A stretch of DNA of 64,000 nt from Symbiodinium natans (GCA_905221605.1 CAJNDS010002401.1:364542-428541), one strand, 5' to 3'. Shown: positions 9,955-20,173, counted from the stretch's first letter. Made by a program: numbers and translations. The notes: generated by a model not told the origin, from the sequence alone.

Positions 9955-10289
9955 CTGTGCAAGTCATGAGGAGTTTCCGCACCCTAAACTCTAAACCCTA
10001 AAACCCTCAACCCTAAACCCTAAACCCTAAACCCTGAACCCTAAACCCTGAACCCTAAACCCCTAAACCGCAGACTAAGGGCCGCAAGGGCTCTCCAGAA
10101 TGGGCATTTTGTGCATACGTACAGCTTGTACGAGTACTAAGTCATGTGGGCAGTTCTCTAAATCAAGGTCCCTTTTGGGGATCCCTTCATGCAGGGTGCC
10201 GCCTTTTCATGGGGCACCCACAAAGGGACCCTAACTTAGGAAATTAACCAGGTAGGGATTCTAAGAGAGGGGGGGGGGGGGGGGGGGCG

Positions 10290-10352
10290 GCACGATCGGC
10301 TTTATTGAGGCTTGGGGTGCTGCTTCATGGGCGACAAGCTCGTGCTGGCGAT
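10290..10352 (-). CDS. Candidate exon (HELVAHEAAPQASIKPIV)
   Basis: A good pyrimidine tract and acceptor CATCGCCAG|CAC precede HELVAHEAAPQASIKPIV. The frame then runs into a 20-base homopolymer, so the donor is not visible. The plus strand is open as well (MGDKLVLAMQRRSQGRKIFF). Confidence 0.3.
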
Positions 10353-10688
10353 GCAGCGAAGGAGTCAGGGGAGGAAAATCTTTTTCGGCTAGCTAAACCC
10401 TACAAGCCCTTCGACAATGCCATGAAAGCTTTGGAAAGCCTTTGAAGTGGAGACCCTACAGCCTACATCCGACACCCTCAACCCTAAACCCTTTAGGGTT
10501 TACGTTTTAGGGTTCAGGGCTTAGGGTTTAGGGCTTAAGGTTCAGGGCTTCAACCCAAAACCCTAAACCCTTTAGGGTTTAGGGTTCAGGGTTGAAAGGG
10601 TTCAGGGTTTACAAACCCCGAACAGCCGAAGCTGTACAACCCCCCCCTGCCTGCTGCCACTCGCTCGAGGGCTTTGCCGAGCTCTCAC

Positions 10689-10727
10689 CTCTCCTGGCAG
10701 TGCGGCAGAGCGGCATCGTTCTCCGAG
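10689..10727 (-). CDS. Candidate exon with consensus splice sites
   Basis: Acceptor GTCTGAGCAG|CTC and donor GGAGAG|GTGAGAG are close to consensus. All three frames are open over 39 nt (for example LGERCRSAALPGE or SENDAALPHCQE), so the frame is unresolved. Confidence 0.4.
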
Positions 10728-10849
10728 CTGCTCAGACGTTCTTGGGTCTATGGTCTAAATTCTTCGGGGTGCGGGGCTCCGGGTTGTAACTTTCTTTGGG
10801 AGAGTTCAGGGCTTTGAGCTTACGATTCATGCAGCGTGCTCTTCTTTAG

Positions 10850-10886
10850 AGCCGCCGTGTGCGGGTGAAGAAGTCGGCAGTTGAAG
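10850..10886 (+). CDS. Candidate plus-strand exon (SRRVRVKKSAVE)
   Basis: The plus strand has TCTTCTTTAG|AGC and GTTGAAG|GTACTC around SRRVRVKKSAVE. The minus strand is also open (EYLQLPTSSPAHGGSKEEHA) with an AG|G acceptor, and neighbouring exons are minus, so strand is uncertain. Confidence 0.3.
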
Positions 10887-11452
10887 GTACTCACCTCGAC
10901 TCACCTCGTACCCTTAAGGTTCCGAACCCTCTCCTCCTAAAAGCAGCCCAACCCCAGTTGCAATGGCCCCATATGATAAAACGGAACACAATTAGTTGAC
11001 TCCAGCATGCTATACATATGCTCTGATATACCACACTGTGCTGCAAATTTGGGGGTTGCGGGGGGTGGGTGGGGGGGAGGCGGCCTGACTTAAGGGGACT
11101 CCACCAAAGTTCCCCTTAAAAAGCTTGCAGGCTCAAGGCGTTTAAGCTTAGATCTGGCATGTTACGAAGCCAGGAGGCCAAGGTTCCTCCAGGGTTTAGG
11201 GTTTAGGGTTTAGGGTTTAGGGTTTAGGGTTCAGGGTTCAGGGTTAGGGTCCGCCGACCCTGGCGGCGTGTTGGATGGGAAAAGGAGGTGAAAACCTCCC
11301 TCTTTCCCTCCTTACCCCCAAAACGCGCGGGGGGGGGGGGGGGGGGGGGGTTCGGTGCACAATTTTTTCCGTGGAGGGACGGCGCCACCCGCACAGCGTA
11401 AACAGGCGGTTCAGATCAGGGGGGTAGGTCGCCTCCCGGACAATTCTTCAGA

Positions 11453-11777
<325 letters not shown>

Positions 11778-11799
11778 CCGCCTGTCTTTTTGGCTTGCG

Positions 11800-12985
11800 C
11801 TTGTCCTGACCCCCCCAACGTTTCATAGACCTCTCAACTATGCTCCAGCGGGGTCGGCGGCTTGAGCCGGAGGCTCTTAAATCCGGCCCCCGCGCCGCCC
11901 GTGGTCCAGGGCGGAGCCCGCGTCGCACTAAAGCGCTAGCTTTAAGGGGCGAGCGCCCGAGCCGCCGACCCCGCCCAAAATTGCTTCAAATTCGCGCGGG
12001 GCCCTTCGGGAGGCCTCCAAAACGGCATCCAAGGGGACGCAACACGCGGTGGCGCGAAAAGCACGAAAACCTCGTAAAAAACCATGGGTTTTTACGAAAA
12101 ACCGAGGCCACAAAACACCCGCAGCACCCCATTAAACCCTCACGGGCGCGCATCATCGGCCCTAGCTTTTCACATGGGGCGCGCGCCAGGCCGAAACCAC
12201 GTTTTTCAAGGTTTGGGGGGGGTACCGGAAGCCCAAAACCAGGCGAGCATCATGAGCATCAGCAGCCCTGGCCCGCGGGCCCAAGGCAATAAAAAACGCT
12301 GAAAAACGCTGAAATCACCGTAAATACCGTGTTTTTATGAGGTTTTTCACGCGTGCCTCCGACCCCCACCCCTGTTGCCCTTGACCCGCCCCCAAAGTGA
12401 GCATCATCGAAACCCACGTCCGGGGGGGGGTCTGCTGATGCTGCTGATGCGCGGGGTCCGGGCGCATCATCGAGCCATCGCTTCTCTTGGGCTTCGTGGG
12501 GGGGTCCGGGCCCACAGCCCAGAGACCCAGCTGATGCTCATGATGCTCGGTTTGGGGGGGTGTTCCAACAGCAGAAAACCTCGTAAATACCGAGTGTTTT
12601 GTGGGTCCACGTAAAAACGCCCCTAAAATCGCTCATTTTACGCGCTCGAACGGCTTCGTGCCTACAAAACACCCGAACAGCAGGACCCCGAATGCCCTTA
12701 AGGGCATTCGGGGTCTTGCTTTTGGGGGTTTCGTGGGCACGCAAGCGTTCAAGCACATACAATCGGCGTGTTTAAGGGGGTTTTGGATGGCCTGGGGGAG
12801 GCCGCTGATGCTCATGATGCTCCCTTCCTGGGTCCCAAAAGGCTTCCCAAGCCCAAAAACACGTGTTTACAGCGTTTTCTGAAGGTTTTTCGAAGGCAAA
12901 ACGCATGCATAGAATGCTTTTAAGGCCCCCAAACCAACCCCACTGATGCTCCTGATGCGGGTGCGCGCGCGCGCGCGCGGCGCGC
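11800..12985. other. GC-rich island without telomere repeats
   Basis: The only stretch of more than 1 kb outside the LRR genes with no TTTAGGG/CCCTAAA. It carries repeated GATGCTCATGATGCTC-like motifs (about 12247, 12436, 12532, 12807 and 12943), several phrases such as AAAACCTCGTAAA and CGTAAATACCG, and a 32-bp perfect palindrome. It is bounded by the poly-C tract and a poly-G tract. Open frames up to 150 codons do not look like protein. It could be a non-autonomous element or a satellite-derived island; unrecognised. Confidence 0.5.
12684..12715. repeat. Perfect 32-bp palindrome
   Basis: GACCCCGAATGCCCTT followed immediately by its exact reverse complement, centred at 12699/12700. It would form a stem with no loop in single-stranded DNA or RNA. 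Confidence 0.9.
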
Positions 12986-12990
12986 GCGCG

Positions 12991-12992
<2 letters not shown>

Positions 12993-13045
<53 letters not shown>
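12993..13045. repeat. Poly-G tract preceded by (GC)n
   Basis: About 50 consecutive G following an alternating GCGC stretch from 12963, then a purine-rich (GA/GAA) stretch to about 13120. No coding signal. Confidence 0.9.
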
Positions 13046-13046
<1 letters not shown>

Positions 13047-13486
13047 AGGAGGGGGGGCGAAGGCGGGAGAAAGAGAGACAGAGAGAAGGAGAGGACAAAG
13101 ACACGGGAAAGAGAAGACAGTGCCAAGGTTCAAGGTTTCGTGCTTTGGGGGGCGGGGGCCGGCCCGTGCCGCTAGGCCTGAAATTTAGGGTTTAGGGTGT
13201 GGGGTTTGGGGTTTGGGGTTTGGGGTTTAGGGTTCAGGTGTCTCCACTTGCAGGTTGGTGGACTGATGGGTCGATTCATGGGTGCAGTTCTACTTCTAAG
13301 GTTTCAAGTACTACTGCGATTTGCCCTACTTTCTCACTAGGGTTTAGGGTTTAGGGTTTAGGGTTTAGGGTGTAGGGTGTAGGGTGTAGGGTTTAGGGTT
13401 TAGGGGTCTTGACCTTTCTATCCTTTTGGGGCGATGCACGTACAAAAAACAAGTACCCTGGAAGCCTAGGGCCCAGCACCCTTATA

Positions 13487-13588
13487 CCCTAAACCCTAAA
13501 CCCTAAACCCTAAACCCTAAACCCTAAACCCTAAACCCTAAACCCTAAACCCTAAACCCTAAACCCTAAACCCTAAACCCTAAACCCC
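13487..13588. repeat. (CCCTAAA)n block
   Basis: Fourteen near-perfect heptamers, left of the exon at 13626-13679. A TTTAGGG block follows the exon from about 13711, giving the usual outward-facing pair. Confidence 0.95.
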
Positions 13589-13625
13589 ACACCCTTAACT
13601 CAAATTTCGGGTGCCCTGGGCACAC

Positions 13626-13679
13626 AAAGCGTGAGGATGCCTGCCGGCCCCGCCCCGCGGGCCTCATCATCTTTTTGTC
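13626..13679 (-). CDS. Exon, gene B (DKKMMRPAGRGRQASSRF)
   Basis: A pyrimidine-rich acceptor CTTGCTCTGAG|GAC and donor CGCTTT|GTGTGC bracket 18 codons, DKKMMRPAGRGRQASSRF. The plus strand has a weaker alternative immediately to the right (CCTCAG|AGC, SKGWRLVPL). Confidence 0.5.
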
Positions 13680-14274
13680 CTCAGAGCAAGGGATGGAGAC
13701 TCGTACCCCTAAGGTTTAGGGTTTAGGGTTTAGGATTTAGGGTCTAGGGTCTAGGGTTTGGGGTTGTGCCCCAAATGGTTGGCCTTAGTATACTCCTGAT
13801 AACCCTTACATTCCCTTAGAGGATCTTTAAACAGGGGTCCCCAACCCTTACAACCTTAGAGGGTCCCAGTCCCTTGATCAGAAACGCCGCAGCGGCCCCT
13901 ACACCCTGCATAGGCGCTGGGTTTGGGGTTGAGGGTTGAGGGTTCAGGGCATAACTTCAGGGTTTGGGGTTCGGGGCTTAGATTTCGGGGTTTGGGGTTG
14001 AGCCCGTACACCCCTGTAGACCCCAGCAGTTCGGGGGTCTAAAAGGGTGGCCTTCGAGCTTAGCATGAAAGCCTGAAGCCACACGCCCGGGTAGGTCAAA
14101 GGAGCCCAGGGCCCTGGTACCTCCCACAAGAGGGTTTAGGGTTTTAAGGTTACAGGAACCTTCGACACACTTCTTACTCGACCTAAGCAGAACCAGGCAA
14201 ACCATGAACACACTGGACGAACCTTTGCCCAACGTCTTAACCCCACGGTCCCAAGAAAGAAACAAAAAGAACAC

Positions 14275-14334
14275 TTTGCTCTGTAGCAGAAGCCCTTTTC
14301 CAACAGGCGGCGGATTCCCAGTGGCCAGCCAAAT
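14275..14334 (-). CDS. Exon, gene B (LAGHWESAACWKRASATEQ)
   Basis: Acceptor CACGCCGTAG|AT, donor GAGCAAA|GTGTTC, reading LAGHWESAACWKRASATEQ. Trp- and His-containing sequence is unusual in the surrounding repeat-derived frames. No telomere block lies immediately adjacent. Confidence 0.4.
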
Positions 14335-14756
14335 CTACGGCGTGAAGGCCATGGCCATGTGGCAACCTCCCACAACTCTCGGGTCGAGGACGGGCTTACG
14401 GCTTACTATAGGGTTTCCCAGGCCTGCAGAGTACCATGAGCCTGCTTGCCTCTACCCAGGACCCACAAGCAAAGCGGTTTCTCGCAACACCAAACCATAA
14501 ACTCTAAAACACAGATTCCAAACCCACCTTTAGCAGGGCTTTTAAAGCTGACGAGGAGTCGGAAAGTAGAGCACACAAAGGACTCACCTCTAAAGGCCCA
14601 AGGACGACTTTTCAGTCCAGAATTGTTTCCATGGGCTTAGGGTTTAAGGCTTGAGGTTTAGGGTCTAGGATTTGGGAGTCTGGGCTTGTAAGGTTTAGGC
14701 GTTCTGCCATGCGAGCTTGTCAAAGCATTTACGTTGGCCTGAAAATGCCACCAAAG

Positions 14757-14935
14757 CCCTAAACCGTAAACCCAAACCCTAAACACCAAACCCTAAACCC
14801 TAAACCCTACACCCTAAACCCTAAACCCTAAACCCTAAAACCTAAACCCTAAACCCTAAACCCTAAACCCTAAACCCTAAACCCAAAACCCTAAACCCTA
14901 AACCCTACCCCGTAAACCTGGAACCCTAAACCCTC
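14757..14935. repeat. (CCCTAAA)n block, about 180 bp
   Basis: Mostly perfect heptamers with occasional single-base changes, forming the 5' part of the intron after the exon at 14956-14993 in the minus sense. Confidence 0.95.
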
Positions 14936-14955
14936 TCTAGGGCAAAGGGCCGGGC

Positions 14956-14993
14956 CTCGTGAGGTCGCCGGCGCCATCGATGGACACCCAGGC
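14956..14993 (-). CDS. Exon, gene B (AWVSIDGAGDLTR)
   Basis: Acceptor GTTTGCCAG|GCC, then AWVSIDGAGDLT. The donor is probably GC (CACGAG|GCCCGG). Phase 0 start matches the end of 15727-15810. The plus strand is open too (CTCTCTAG|GGC, GKGPGLVRSPAPSMDTQAW). Confidence 0.45.
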
Positions 14994-15031
14994 CTGGCAA
15001 ACGGGGCTTTGGGGCTTAGGGGGCTTCAGGG

Positions 15032-15198
15032 GGGTTGGGGTTTAGGGTTTTAGGGTTTTAGGGTTTAGGGTTTAGGGTTTAGGGTTTAGGGTTTAGGGTT
15101 TAGGGTTTAGGGTTTAGGGTTTAGGGTTTAGGGTTTAGGGTTTAGGGTTTAGGGTTTAGGGTTTAGGGTTTAGGGTTTAGGGGTTAGGGGTTAGGGTT
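15032..15198. repeat. (TTTAGGG)n block, about 165 bp
   Basis: The longest nearly perfect TTTAGGG array in the left half of the window, immediately right of the exon at 14993. Together with 14757-14935 it forms an inverted pair around a 100-bp island. Confidence 0.95.
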
Positions 15199-15489
15199 TG
15201 GGCATCTTAGGAGTCTTAGGGGTCTTAGGGGCTTTAGGCGCTTTAGGGGCTTTAGGGGTCTTGCGCCTTAAACTCCAACGAAAACTGTGATGGATGGATG
15301 CCCTCTCAGGGACATTAAGACATGACCCCTGAACCCTAAATTCCACACCCTAAGCCCTAAGCCCTACTCTTCGGGGCTTAGACTGGAAGCAACATCAAGC
15401 ATCCGGAAACCCTGTAAATCCGAACTCTCCAAACCCCAAAAATCATTCATTCATTGCGACATATTGGGAAGGCTTAAGGCTCAAGGTTT

Positions 15490-15587
15490 GGGATGTTGCC
15501 CCCCTAGACTAACAGTCCTTCATAGGGATTATGGTACCCCCTGATCTAATCCATTTTAAGGACTCTTAGTATAAGGGGGAGCATCCC
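15490..15587. mobile_element. Inverted-repeat element, TTATACTAACAG family
   Basis: GGGATGTTGCCCCCCTAGAC on the left and TTAGTATAAGGGGGAGCATC on the right are diverged inverted termini. A core GGGATTATGGTACCCCC resembles the copy at 1897. 98 bp. Confidence 0.65.
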
Positions 15588-15726
15588 TAAACCTTTAACC
15601 CTGAACCCTGAACCCTGAACCCTGAACCCTGAACCCTAAACCCTAAACCCTAAACCTGAAGCCTTAAACGCCCAAAAAGGCTTATAAGGCTCAAGGTGCT
15701 TTAAAGGGCGCCTCCTGGCTGCTGAC

Positions 15727-15810
15727 CTCCACGGCTGCTACAGGCGCCAAGACCCACGCCCCACACAGCGCGCTCGCCAAGCGCATGGCCTTGGGCAGGT
15801 CCCGGTCAAA
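15727..15810 (-). CDS. Exon, gene B, hydrophobic (FDRDLPKAMRLASALCGAWV)
   Basis: Acceptor AAAGCCCAAG|TTT, donor GTGGAG|GTCAGC, exactly 28 codons beginning FDRDLPKAMRLASALCGAWV and continuing LAPVAAVE. This reads as a soluble start followed by a membrane-type helix. The plus strand also has consensus-like sites (CTACAG|G and GGGCAG|GTCC; AKTHAPHSALAKRMALG), but the minus reading is longer and fits its neighbours. Confidence 0.6.
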
Positions 15811-16271
15811 CTTGGGCTTTTGGGGGGCTTGAGGGTTTAGGGTTTTGGGGCTTTAGGGTCTAAGGTTTAGGGGCTTGAGGTTGTAGGGTTCGAGATTTAG
15901 GGCCTGAAGGTTTTGGGTTGTAGGGTTTAGGGTTCGAAGTTTTAAGGTTTGGGGTTTGGGGCTTTGAAAGCTTCATGAGTATAGTAGGAATACAGTATAA
16001 AAGGAAAAAAACCTACCAGGGTCCGTATATTCCGTTTATGTTGGTACTACACTCTTGGGCTTCCCTGGGGGCTCGCAGTAGGATCCCTTTAAACGAACCA
16101 AGTTGAAGAATTTCAAGAAATTCCCAAAGGTGCTGGAACCTTAAACCCTAGAACCCCGCAAACCCCAAACCCCAAACCCTTCATTTAACCCCTGAACTTT
16201 CGACGCTAAAGCACCAAAAACAAACCCCAAAAACCTTAAAACCCTCAACCCAAACCCCCTAAGCCTGAGTC

Positions 16272-16318
16272 CAGGGCCGTGTTGGGTGAGGCCGGCGGAG
16301 ATATCGAGACCCGGAGTC
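16272..16318 (-). CDS. Exon, gene B (LRVSISPPASPNTAL)
   Basis: Acceptor CCTTCTAG|GA, reading LRVSISPPASPNTAL; a GA donor, GCCCTG|GACTCA, gives phase 0 for the next exon. The plus strand alternative reads AVLGEAGGDIETRSP between CCAG|G and CGGA|GTCC. Confidence 0.4.
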
Positions 16319-16687
16319 CTAGAAGGGCTTTCAGAGGGTTTTAAGTGGGTTTAGGGGGTTTTTAGTGGTTTTTTAAGGCTTTGAAGGGGTTTTACGGGGG
16401 CTTTAGGGGTTTTCAGGCTTTGAAGGGGGTTGAGGGGGTTTAGGGCTCAGGGTTTAGGGGCTCTTGCAGGCTGTTTCAGGCTCGAGGCTCACTTGCAGCA
16501 GGCCTGTGGGCTTCCGATTGTGCGGTTTTAGCCCTAAACCCTAAACCCTCAAACCCTAAACCCTAAACCCTAAACCCCAAACCCCAAACCCCAAACCCCA
16601 AACCCCAAACCCTAAACCCTAGACCTGAACCCTAGACCCTAGACCCTAGCCCCTAAACCAGATTCAGTGGTTCAGTGGCCAGCTAGC

Positions 16688-16768
16688 ATTCGAGGGGCAT
16701 GGGCCAGTGTAGGGGGCTAAGTTTCTGACTCCCTCGGCAAGTTGGAGGATGTTTTGTCGGCTTGGGGG
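16688..16768 (-). CDS. Exon, gene B (PPSRQNILQLAEGVRNLAPY)
   Basis: Acceptor CACCTGAAAG|CCC, GC donor TCGAAT|GCTAGC, 27 codons starting PPSRQNILQLAEGVRNLAPY. Helical and typical of globular protein. Phase 0 at both ends. Confidence 0.55.
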
Positions 16769-16796
16769 CTTTCAGGTGGATGGGCAAACAGGGTTG

Positions 16797-17316
16797 TGGG
16801 TTTAGGGGTTGGGGTTTAGGGGTTTAGGGGTTTAGGGGTTTAGGGGTTTAGGGGTTTAGGGGTTTAGGGGTTTAGGGGTTTAGGGGTTTAGGGTTTAGGG
16901 GTTTTTAGGGGTTTTAGGGTTTAGGGGTTCAGGGTTTAGGGGTTTAGGGGTTTAAGGGTTTAGGGGTTTAGGGGTTAGGGGTTTTAGGGGTTTAGGGGTT
17001 TAGTGGGGTTTATGGGTTTATGGGTTTAGGGGTTTTAGGGGGTTCGGGTTTAGGGGTTTAGGGGTTGGGTGTTTAGGGTTTGGGTTGTAGGGGTTTAGGG
17101 GTTAGGGGTTTAGGGGTTTAGGGGTTTAGGGTTTAGGGGTTTAGGTTTAGGGTTTAGGGGTTTTTAGGTTTAGGGGTTTCGGGTTTGTGGGGGTTTAAGG
17201 GTTTAGGGTTTAGGGGTTTAGGGGTTTAGGGTTTAGGGGTTTAGAGGGTTTAGGGGTTTAGGGTTTAGGGTTTAGGGTTTAGGGGTTTAGGGGTTATGGG
17301 GTTGAGGGGTTTAGGG
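16797..17316. repeat. (TTTAGGGG)n block, about 520 bp
   Basis: The largest telomere-like block in the window, dominated by the octamer TTTAGGGG with interspersed heptamers and indels. It ends in about 40 G interrupted once (17318-17359), directly beside the exon at 17382. Confidence 0.95.
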
Positions 17317-17381
17317 GCGGGGGGGGGGGGGGGGGGGGTGGGGGGGGGGGGGGGGGGGGCGGCATACTTCCACGAACAAAC

Positions 17382-17403
17382 CTGGGAGAAGGTTGCCTGG
17401 CAC
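17382..17403 (-). CDS. Short exon, gene B (CQATFSQ)
   Basis: A strong acceptor, CATGTCGTTTAG|G after a pyrimidine tract, and donor CTCCCAG|GTTTGT. In the phase set by 17651-17606 it reads CQATFSQ. A second donor at 17373 is possible. Confidence 0.45.
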
Positions 17404-17605
17404 CTAAACGACATGGGACGAGGGATGCGGGCTTGGGTCGAGGGCTCAGGGCTGAGGGCTTAGGGCTGAGAGCCTACTCAGCACTTACGGCGTTTCTGAA
17501 GCTCTGAGCCCCGAAAACACCAGAGTACCAGAGTTGAACCCCCTAGCCCCTCAACCCTCAAAGACAGTTCAGCGGAGCTAGGATTTTTTCTAGCTTCTTG
17601 CTGAC

Positions 17606-17651
17606 CCCAGCGGCTCTCCGAAGACGGAGCGGGAACACCGGGCAAAGGCGC
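17606..17651 (-). CDS. Exon, gene B (AFARCSRSVFGEPLG)
   Basis: Acceptor TTGCACTGCAAG|GC, donor CTGGG|GTCAGC, reading AFARCSRSVFGEPLG, and leaving two bases that join the single base at the start of 17403-17382. Confidence 0.5.
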
Positions 17652-17991
17652 CTTGCAGTGCAAGAAGTAGAGGGGTAGACGTAAATTAAACTCCGAAACC
17701 CGAAGCCACTTTTGATACGCACCCGAAACCATGAGCAGCTCACAGAACTGAGGGTGCAGAGTTTAGGTCAGGCCCAAAGTGTCTTGGAGGGTTTAAGAGC
17801 CATACTTGTAACCCCGTACACCCACAAGTACACCGTGCCCCCTTGGGGGAGTGGGGTGAGATCGTCGAGGATTGATGGCCTTGGGTTTCAGGTTCAGGGA
17901 AGTCCAGAAGATCTTGGGAACACCAAACCCCAAACCCTTAAACCCTGAACCCCGTGTGTAAATACGCGGTTCTGGTGCCTCGTTTTGCCAG

Positions 17992-18099
17992 GTTTGCTTC
18001 TGGCATGACTTATGATCGGGTTTACTGGAAGGTGTCGTGGTTTTCTGGAAAAGCGCGCTTTGAAAGCCTCCCTGAACTACTTGTGGATGATTATTGTCG
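17992..18099 (+). CDS. Exon, gene C (FASGMTYDRVYWKVSWFSG)
   Basis: Acceptor CGTTTTGCCAG|G with a pyrimidine tract, donor TGTCG|GTGAGA (consensus). 35 codons starting FASGMTYDRVYWKVSWFSG and ending SLPELLVDDYC. Rich in aromatic residues and typical of a folded domain. Confidence 0.65.
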
Positions 18100-18688
18100 G
18101 TGAGATTTTGGGCGACCACTGCTGTGTGCATGGCATGGCAAGCCAAGAGGGGGTAGGGCATCAACAGATATGTATTCGGGTTCAAAAATCACACCCCCGA
18201 AAGACCCCAAACAGTCAAAGGCACGTCAAAGAAACAGGATGCGAGGAGCACAGCAACCCGGCAAAGCCACCCACATGAAGGGAGACAAAGGGAGACGAAG
18301 GGAGACAAAGGGAGACAAAAAGCCCAGGAACCCGGCAACAGTCCTCAGAATGTCGGCAATCCTTAAATGAATTTAGAAGCCCAACAGTAGACGGTTTGGG
18401 GGATAATTTATTTGTAGGCGGATCAAACAAAACTTGTTGTTGCAAGCGGAGCGAAGGCTGCAAACGCTCAGAAATGCAGCAGTGAAGAAAAAGCCAACAG
18501 TTTCACTCCGTGGTTGGAACCAACGGAGTCTCTAGGTGATTCGCTTCGGCGATTGTACTGGTGGAGGGTTTCTTTCACTAGATCTTATTTGGATACTCTG
18601 ATCCCTACCAAACCCACCAAACCACAAGGTCCGACATCAAAACAACCAAACAAACAAAAACCGACACTTCGTGCGCGCACTACTTCAG

Positions 18689-18742
18689 GGTGCCGGGATG
18701 CGAAGACTTCGTGATTGCAATGCAAGAGGGGTTAGCCATAAG
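18689..18742 (+). CDS. Exon, gene C (VPGCEDFVIAMQEGLAI)
   Basis: Acceptor CTACTTCAG|G, donor CATAAG|GTCCGA, reading VPGCEDFVIAMQEGLAI. The phase matches both neighbours. Confidence 0.6.
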
Positions 18743-18949
18743 GTCCGAAATGGGCGTAACTAACCCCTCCCCCCTCCCATCCTCCCCCTTCCCCCCCCTC
18801 CTCCCCCCCTCCTCCCCCCCTCCTCTTCCCCCCCCTTGCCCAAGACAAAGCAGAAGAGAAGAAACCAAAACAGAAGACAGCAGCAGGACAACAGACGAGA
18901 CGACCAGGCAAACAAACGCGCCACCACGAACTACCCGTGGACTTGCAAG

Positions 18950-18983
18950 GAGGATCCCGAAGTTTGACCGGAGACCCGAAAGC
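18950..18983 (+). CDS. Exon, gene C (RIPKFDRRPES)
   Basis: Acceptor ACTTGCAAG|G, donor GAAAGC|GTATGA, reading RIPKFDRRPES. The downstream intron opens with a (CA)n stretch at 18989-19010. Confidence 0.55.
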
Positions 18984-19251
18984 GTATGACACACACACAC
19001 ACACACACACTCGCTTTTGACTCTGCGAGCACAAGCAAAGCAAACCCGGATGTTTCGGGTTTTTTCAGGGTAGCAACTTAAGACTATGAGGGGGGAGGTG
19101 GTAACACAACTTCTGAGGGCACTTACGTAAAAATTATAATTTAGAAACAACCCCCGAGCCTTTTAGTAAGCCCTCACCAAAGACCCTAACCATGGAAACC
19201 CTCAACACCTTCGGACCTGGAACCATCGTTCGGCCAAGTCGCTGGGTTTAG

Positions 19252-19301
19252 AAACTGCACGAAGCCGTCTTTCAAGAAAGAGGCTCGAGCCGGAGGCAGC
19301 G
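19252..19301 (+). CDS. Exon, gene C (KLHEAVFQERGSSRRQ)
   Basis: Acceptor TGGGTTTAG|AAA, donor GCAGCG|GTTTTT, reading KLHEAVFQERGSSRRQ. Phase 0 start fits the previous exon. Confidence 0.5.
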
Positions 19302-19336
19302 GTTTTTTGTTTTTTTTTTCACGTGGGCCTGGAAAG

Positions 19337-19358
19337 GTCCAGATCCGAAACCTCCTGA
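19337..19358 (+). CDS. Possible terminal exon, gene C
   Basis: After a T-rich tract, acceptor CCTGGAAAG|G. In the phase carried over it reads SRSETS and stops. Another frame from the same acceptor is open for 30 codons (VQIRNLLTLKKIFKNHRK) and would apply if an exon was missed. Confidence 0.35.
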
Positions 19359-19359
19359 C

Positions 19360-20170
19360 CCTGAAGAAGATTTTTAAAAATCACCGAAAACCTTACACTT
19401 CGCCTTTGAATACTCAACCGTGCCTTTAGAAGTCAGCATGGGGGGGGGGGGGGGGGGCGGGGTAGCAAAGTATCCGCTCGTTTTGAGTGGCTAGGTTTTC
19501 TCGAAACCTAAAAAGCCCTAAAAACCCCACCAGCCCGGCCCCATATCTTGAATATCTTGAATGCACACTTCACTAACGGAGTGAAGAGATATTCCTGGCC
19601 CCAGGTTGAGGGAGGCGGGCGGGGTTTGGGGGGTGCAACAAACTATGTGACTCAGAGAGGGCAATGAACAAGGCTTAGAAGCTTGTATCCCGCTACACCC
19701 CCTAAACCCTAAACCCTAAACTCTCTGTGAGTGAACGACCAAGCCTGAACCCGGCTGAGGGCTTTCGGGCTCTAGGGCTGCTCGGACTTCGGAATCACTT
19801 CGTAGCCCAGTAACCATATTACAATAAGGGCGCCCTTTTTGGGGTTGGTTACTTTATAAGGGAACCCAGAACAAAAAAAAAACGGTAAAGGGTACCACTG
19901 GGCTGCCAAGATCAGGGTTTCGGATCCTGGCTCTTCAAACGAGAGTGCACAGAATGCAGCCCGGGACAAGGCAACAACCAAGCAAGGAAACTCCACGAAA
20001 AGACCTGACCTCAAAAACAAGTCCCTAAAAACGCATCAAGGGCCGCAGTCTTCTCCACGTCAGTTTTCCAACGTCGCTCTGAACTGTTGCAACCTACAAT
20101 TGAGTCCTGCGGGCGACCACTCAAAAATCGTGGCAATCATGAATATGGTCTTTTTGTACAAGCGCAGATG
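19360..20170. other. Spacer with no supported gene
   Basis: Contains a run of about 17 G (19440), an AT-rich patch with a small imperfect hairpin (CTTCACTAACGGAGTGAAG, 19567), and little telomere repeat. A weak minus-strand island near 19905-19945 (ARIRNPDLGSPV) was not convincing. Confidence 0.5.
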
Positions 20171-20173
20171 TTC

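Larger units (their letters stand above)
339..10727 (-). other. Multi-exon gene A: Gly-X-Y repeats, membrane helix, acidic stretch
   Basis: Short exon-like islands on the minus strand connect in a consistent reading phase from about 10.7 kb down to 0.3 kb. In transcript order they are 10727-10689, 9954-9917, 9536-9468, 8358-8283, 7997-7943, 7214-7179, 6531-6480, 5298-5234, 4927-4862, 4407-4352, 3622-3563, 3315-3273, 2612-2541, 1114-1079, 618-579 and 382-339. The predicted protein has a collagen-like Gly-X-Y run, then a hydrophobic helix, then charged segments. Donors are a mixture of GT, GC and GA; most acceptors are AG followed by G. Introns carry TTTAGGG repeats at their 5' part and CCCTAAA repeats at their 3' part. 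The family is not recognised. A stop codon at 3551 is an alternative 3' end, in which case the exons to its left belong to another gene. Joining is inference from phase only. Confidence 0.5.
13626..17651 (-). other. Multi-exon gene B, unknown product
   Basis: Minus-strand exons in transcript order: 17651-17606, 17403-17382, 16768-16688, 16318-16272, 15810-15727, 14993-14956, 14334-14275 and 13679-13626. The joins 17606/17403, 17382/16768 and 16272/15810 and 15727/14993 agree in phase; others need a different donor or a missed exon. Acceptors are mostly AG|G, donors GT, GC or GA. A hydrophobic exon (15727-15810) suggests a membrane protein. Introns hold the longest telomere-like blocks of the left half. 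No family recognised, and both ends are undefined. Confidence 0.5.
17992..19358 (+). other. Multi-exon gene C on the plus strand, unknown product
   Basis: Five plus-strand exons, 17992-18099, 18689-18742, 18950-18983, 19252-19301 and 19337-19358, agree in phase at every join (2/1, 2/1, 0/0, 2/1). All donors are GT (GTGAGA, GTCCGA, GTATGA, GTTTTT) and acceptors are CAG, AAG or TAG, with G after four of the five. The last exon, entered in this phase, ends at a TGA stop at 19356. The 5' end was not found. This is the only multi-exon model I could support on the plus strand. It faces gene B, and its introns are nearly free of telomere repeats. Confidence 0.55.

Noticed and set aside
18785-18840. 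C/T-rich tract as part of a proline-rich protein
   Set aside because: It falls in the intron between phase-consistent exons 18689-18742 and 18950-18983 of gene C and works better as an intron pyrimidine tract.
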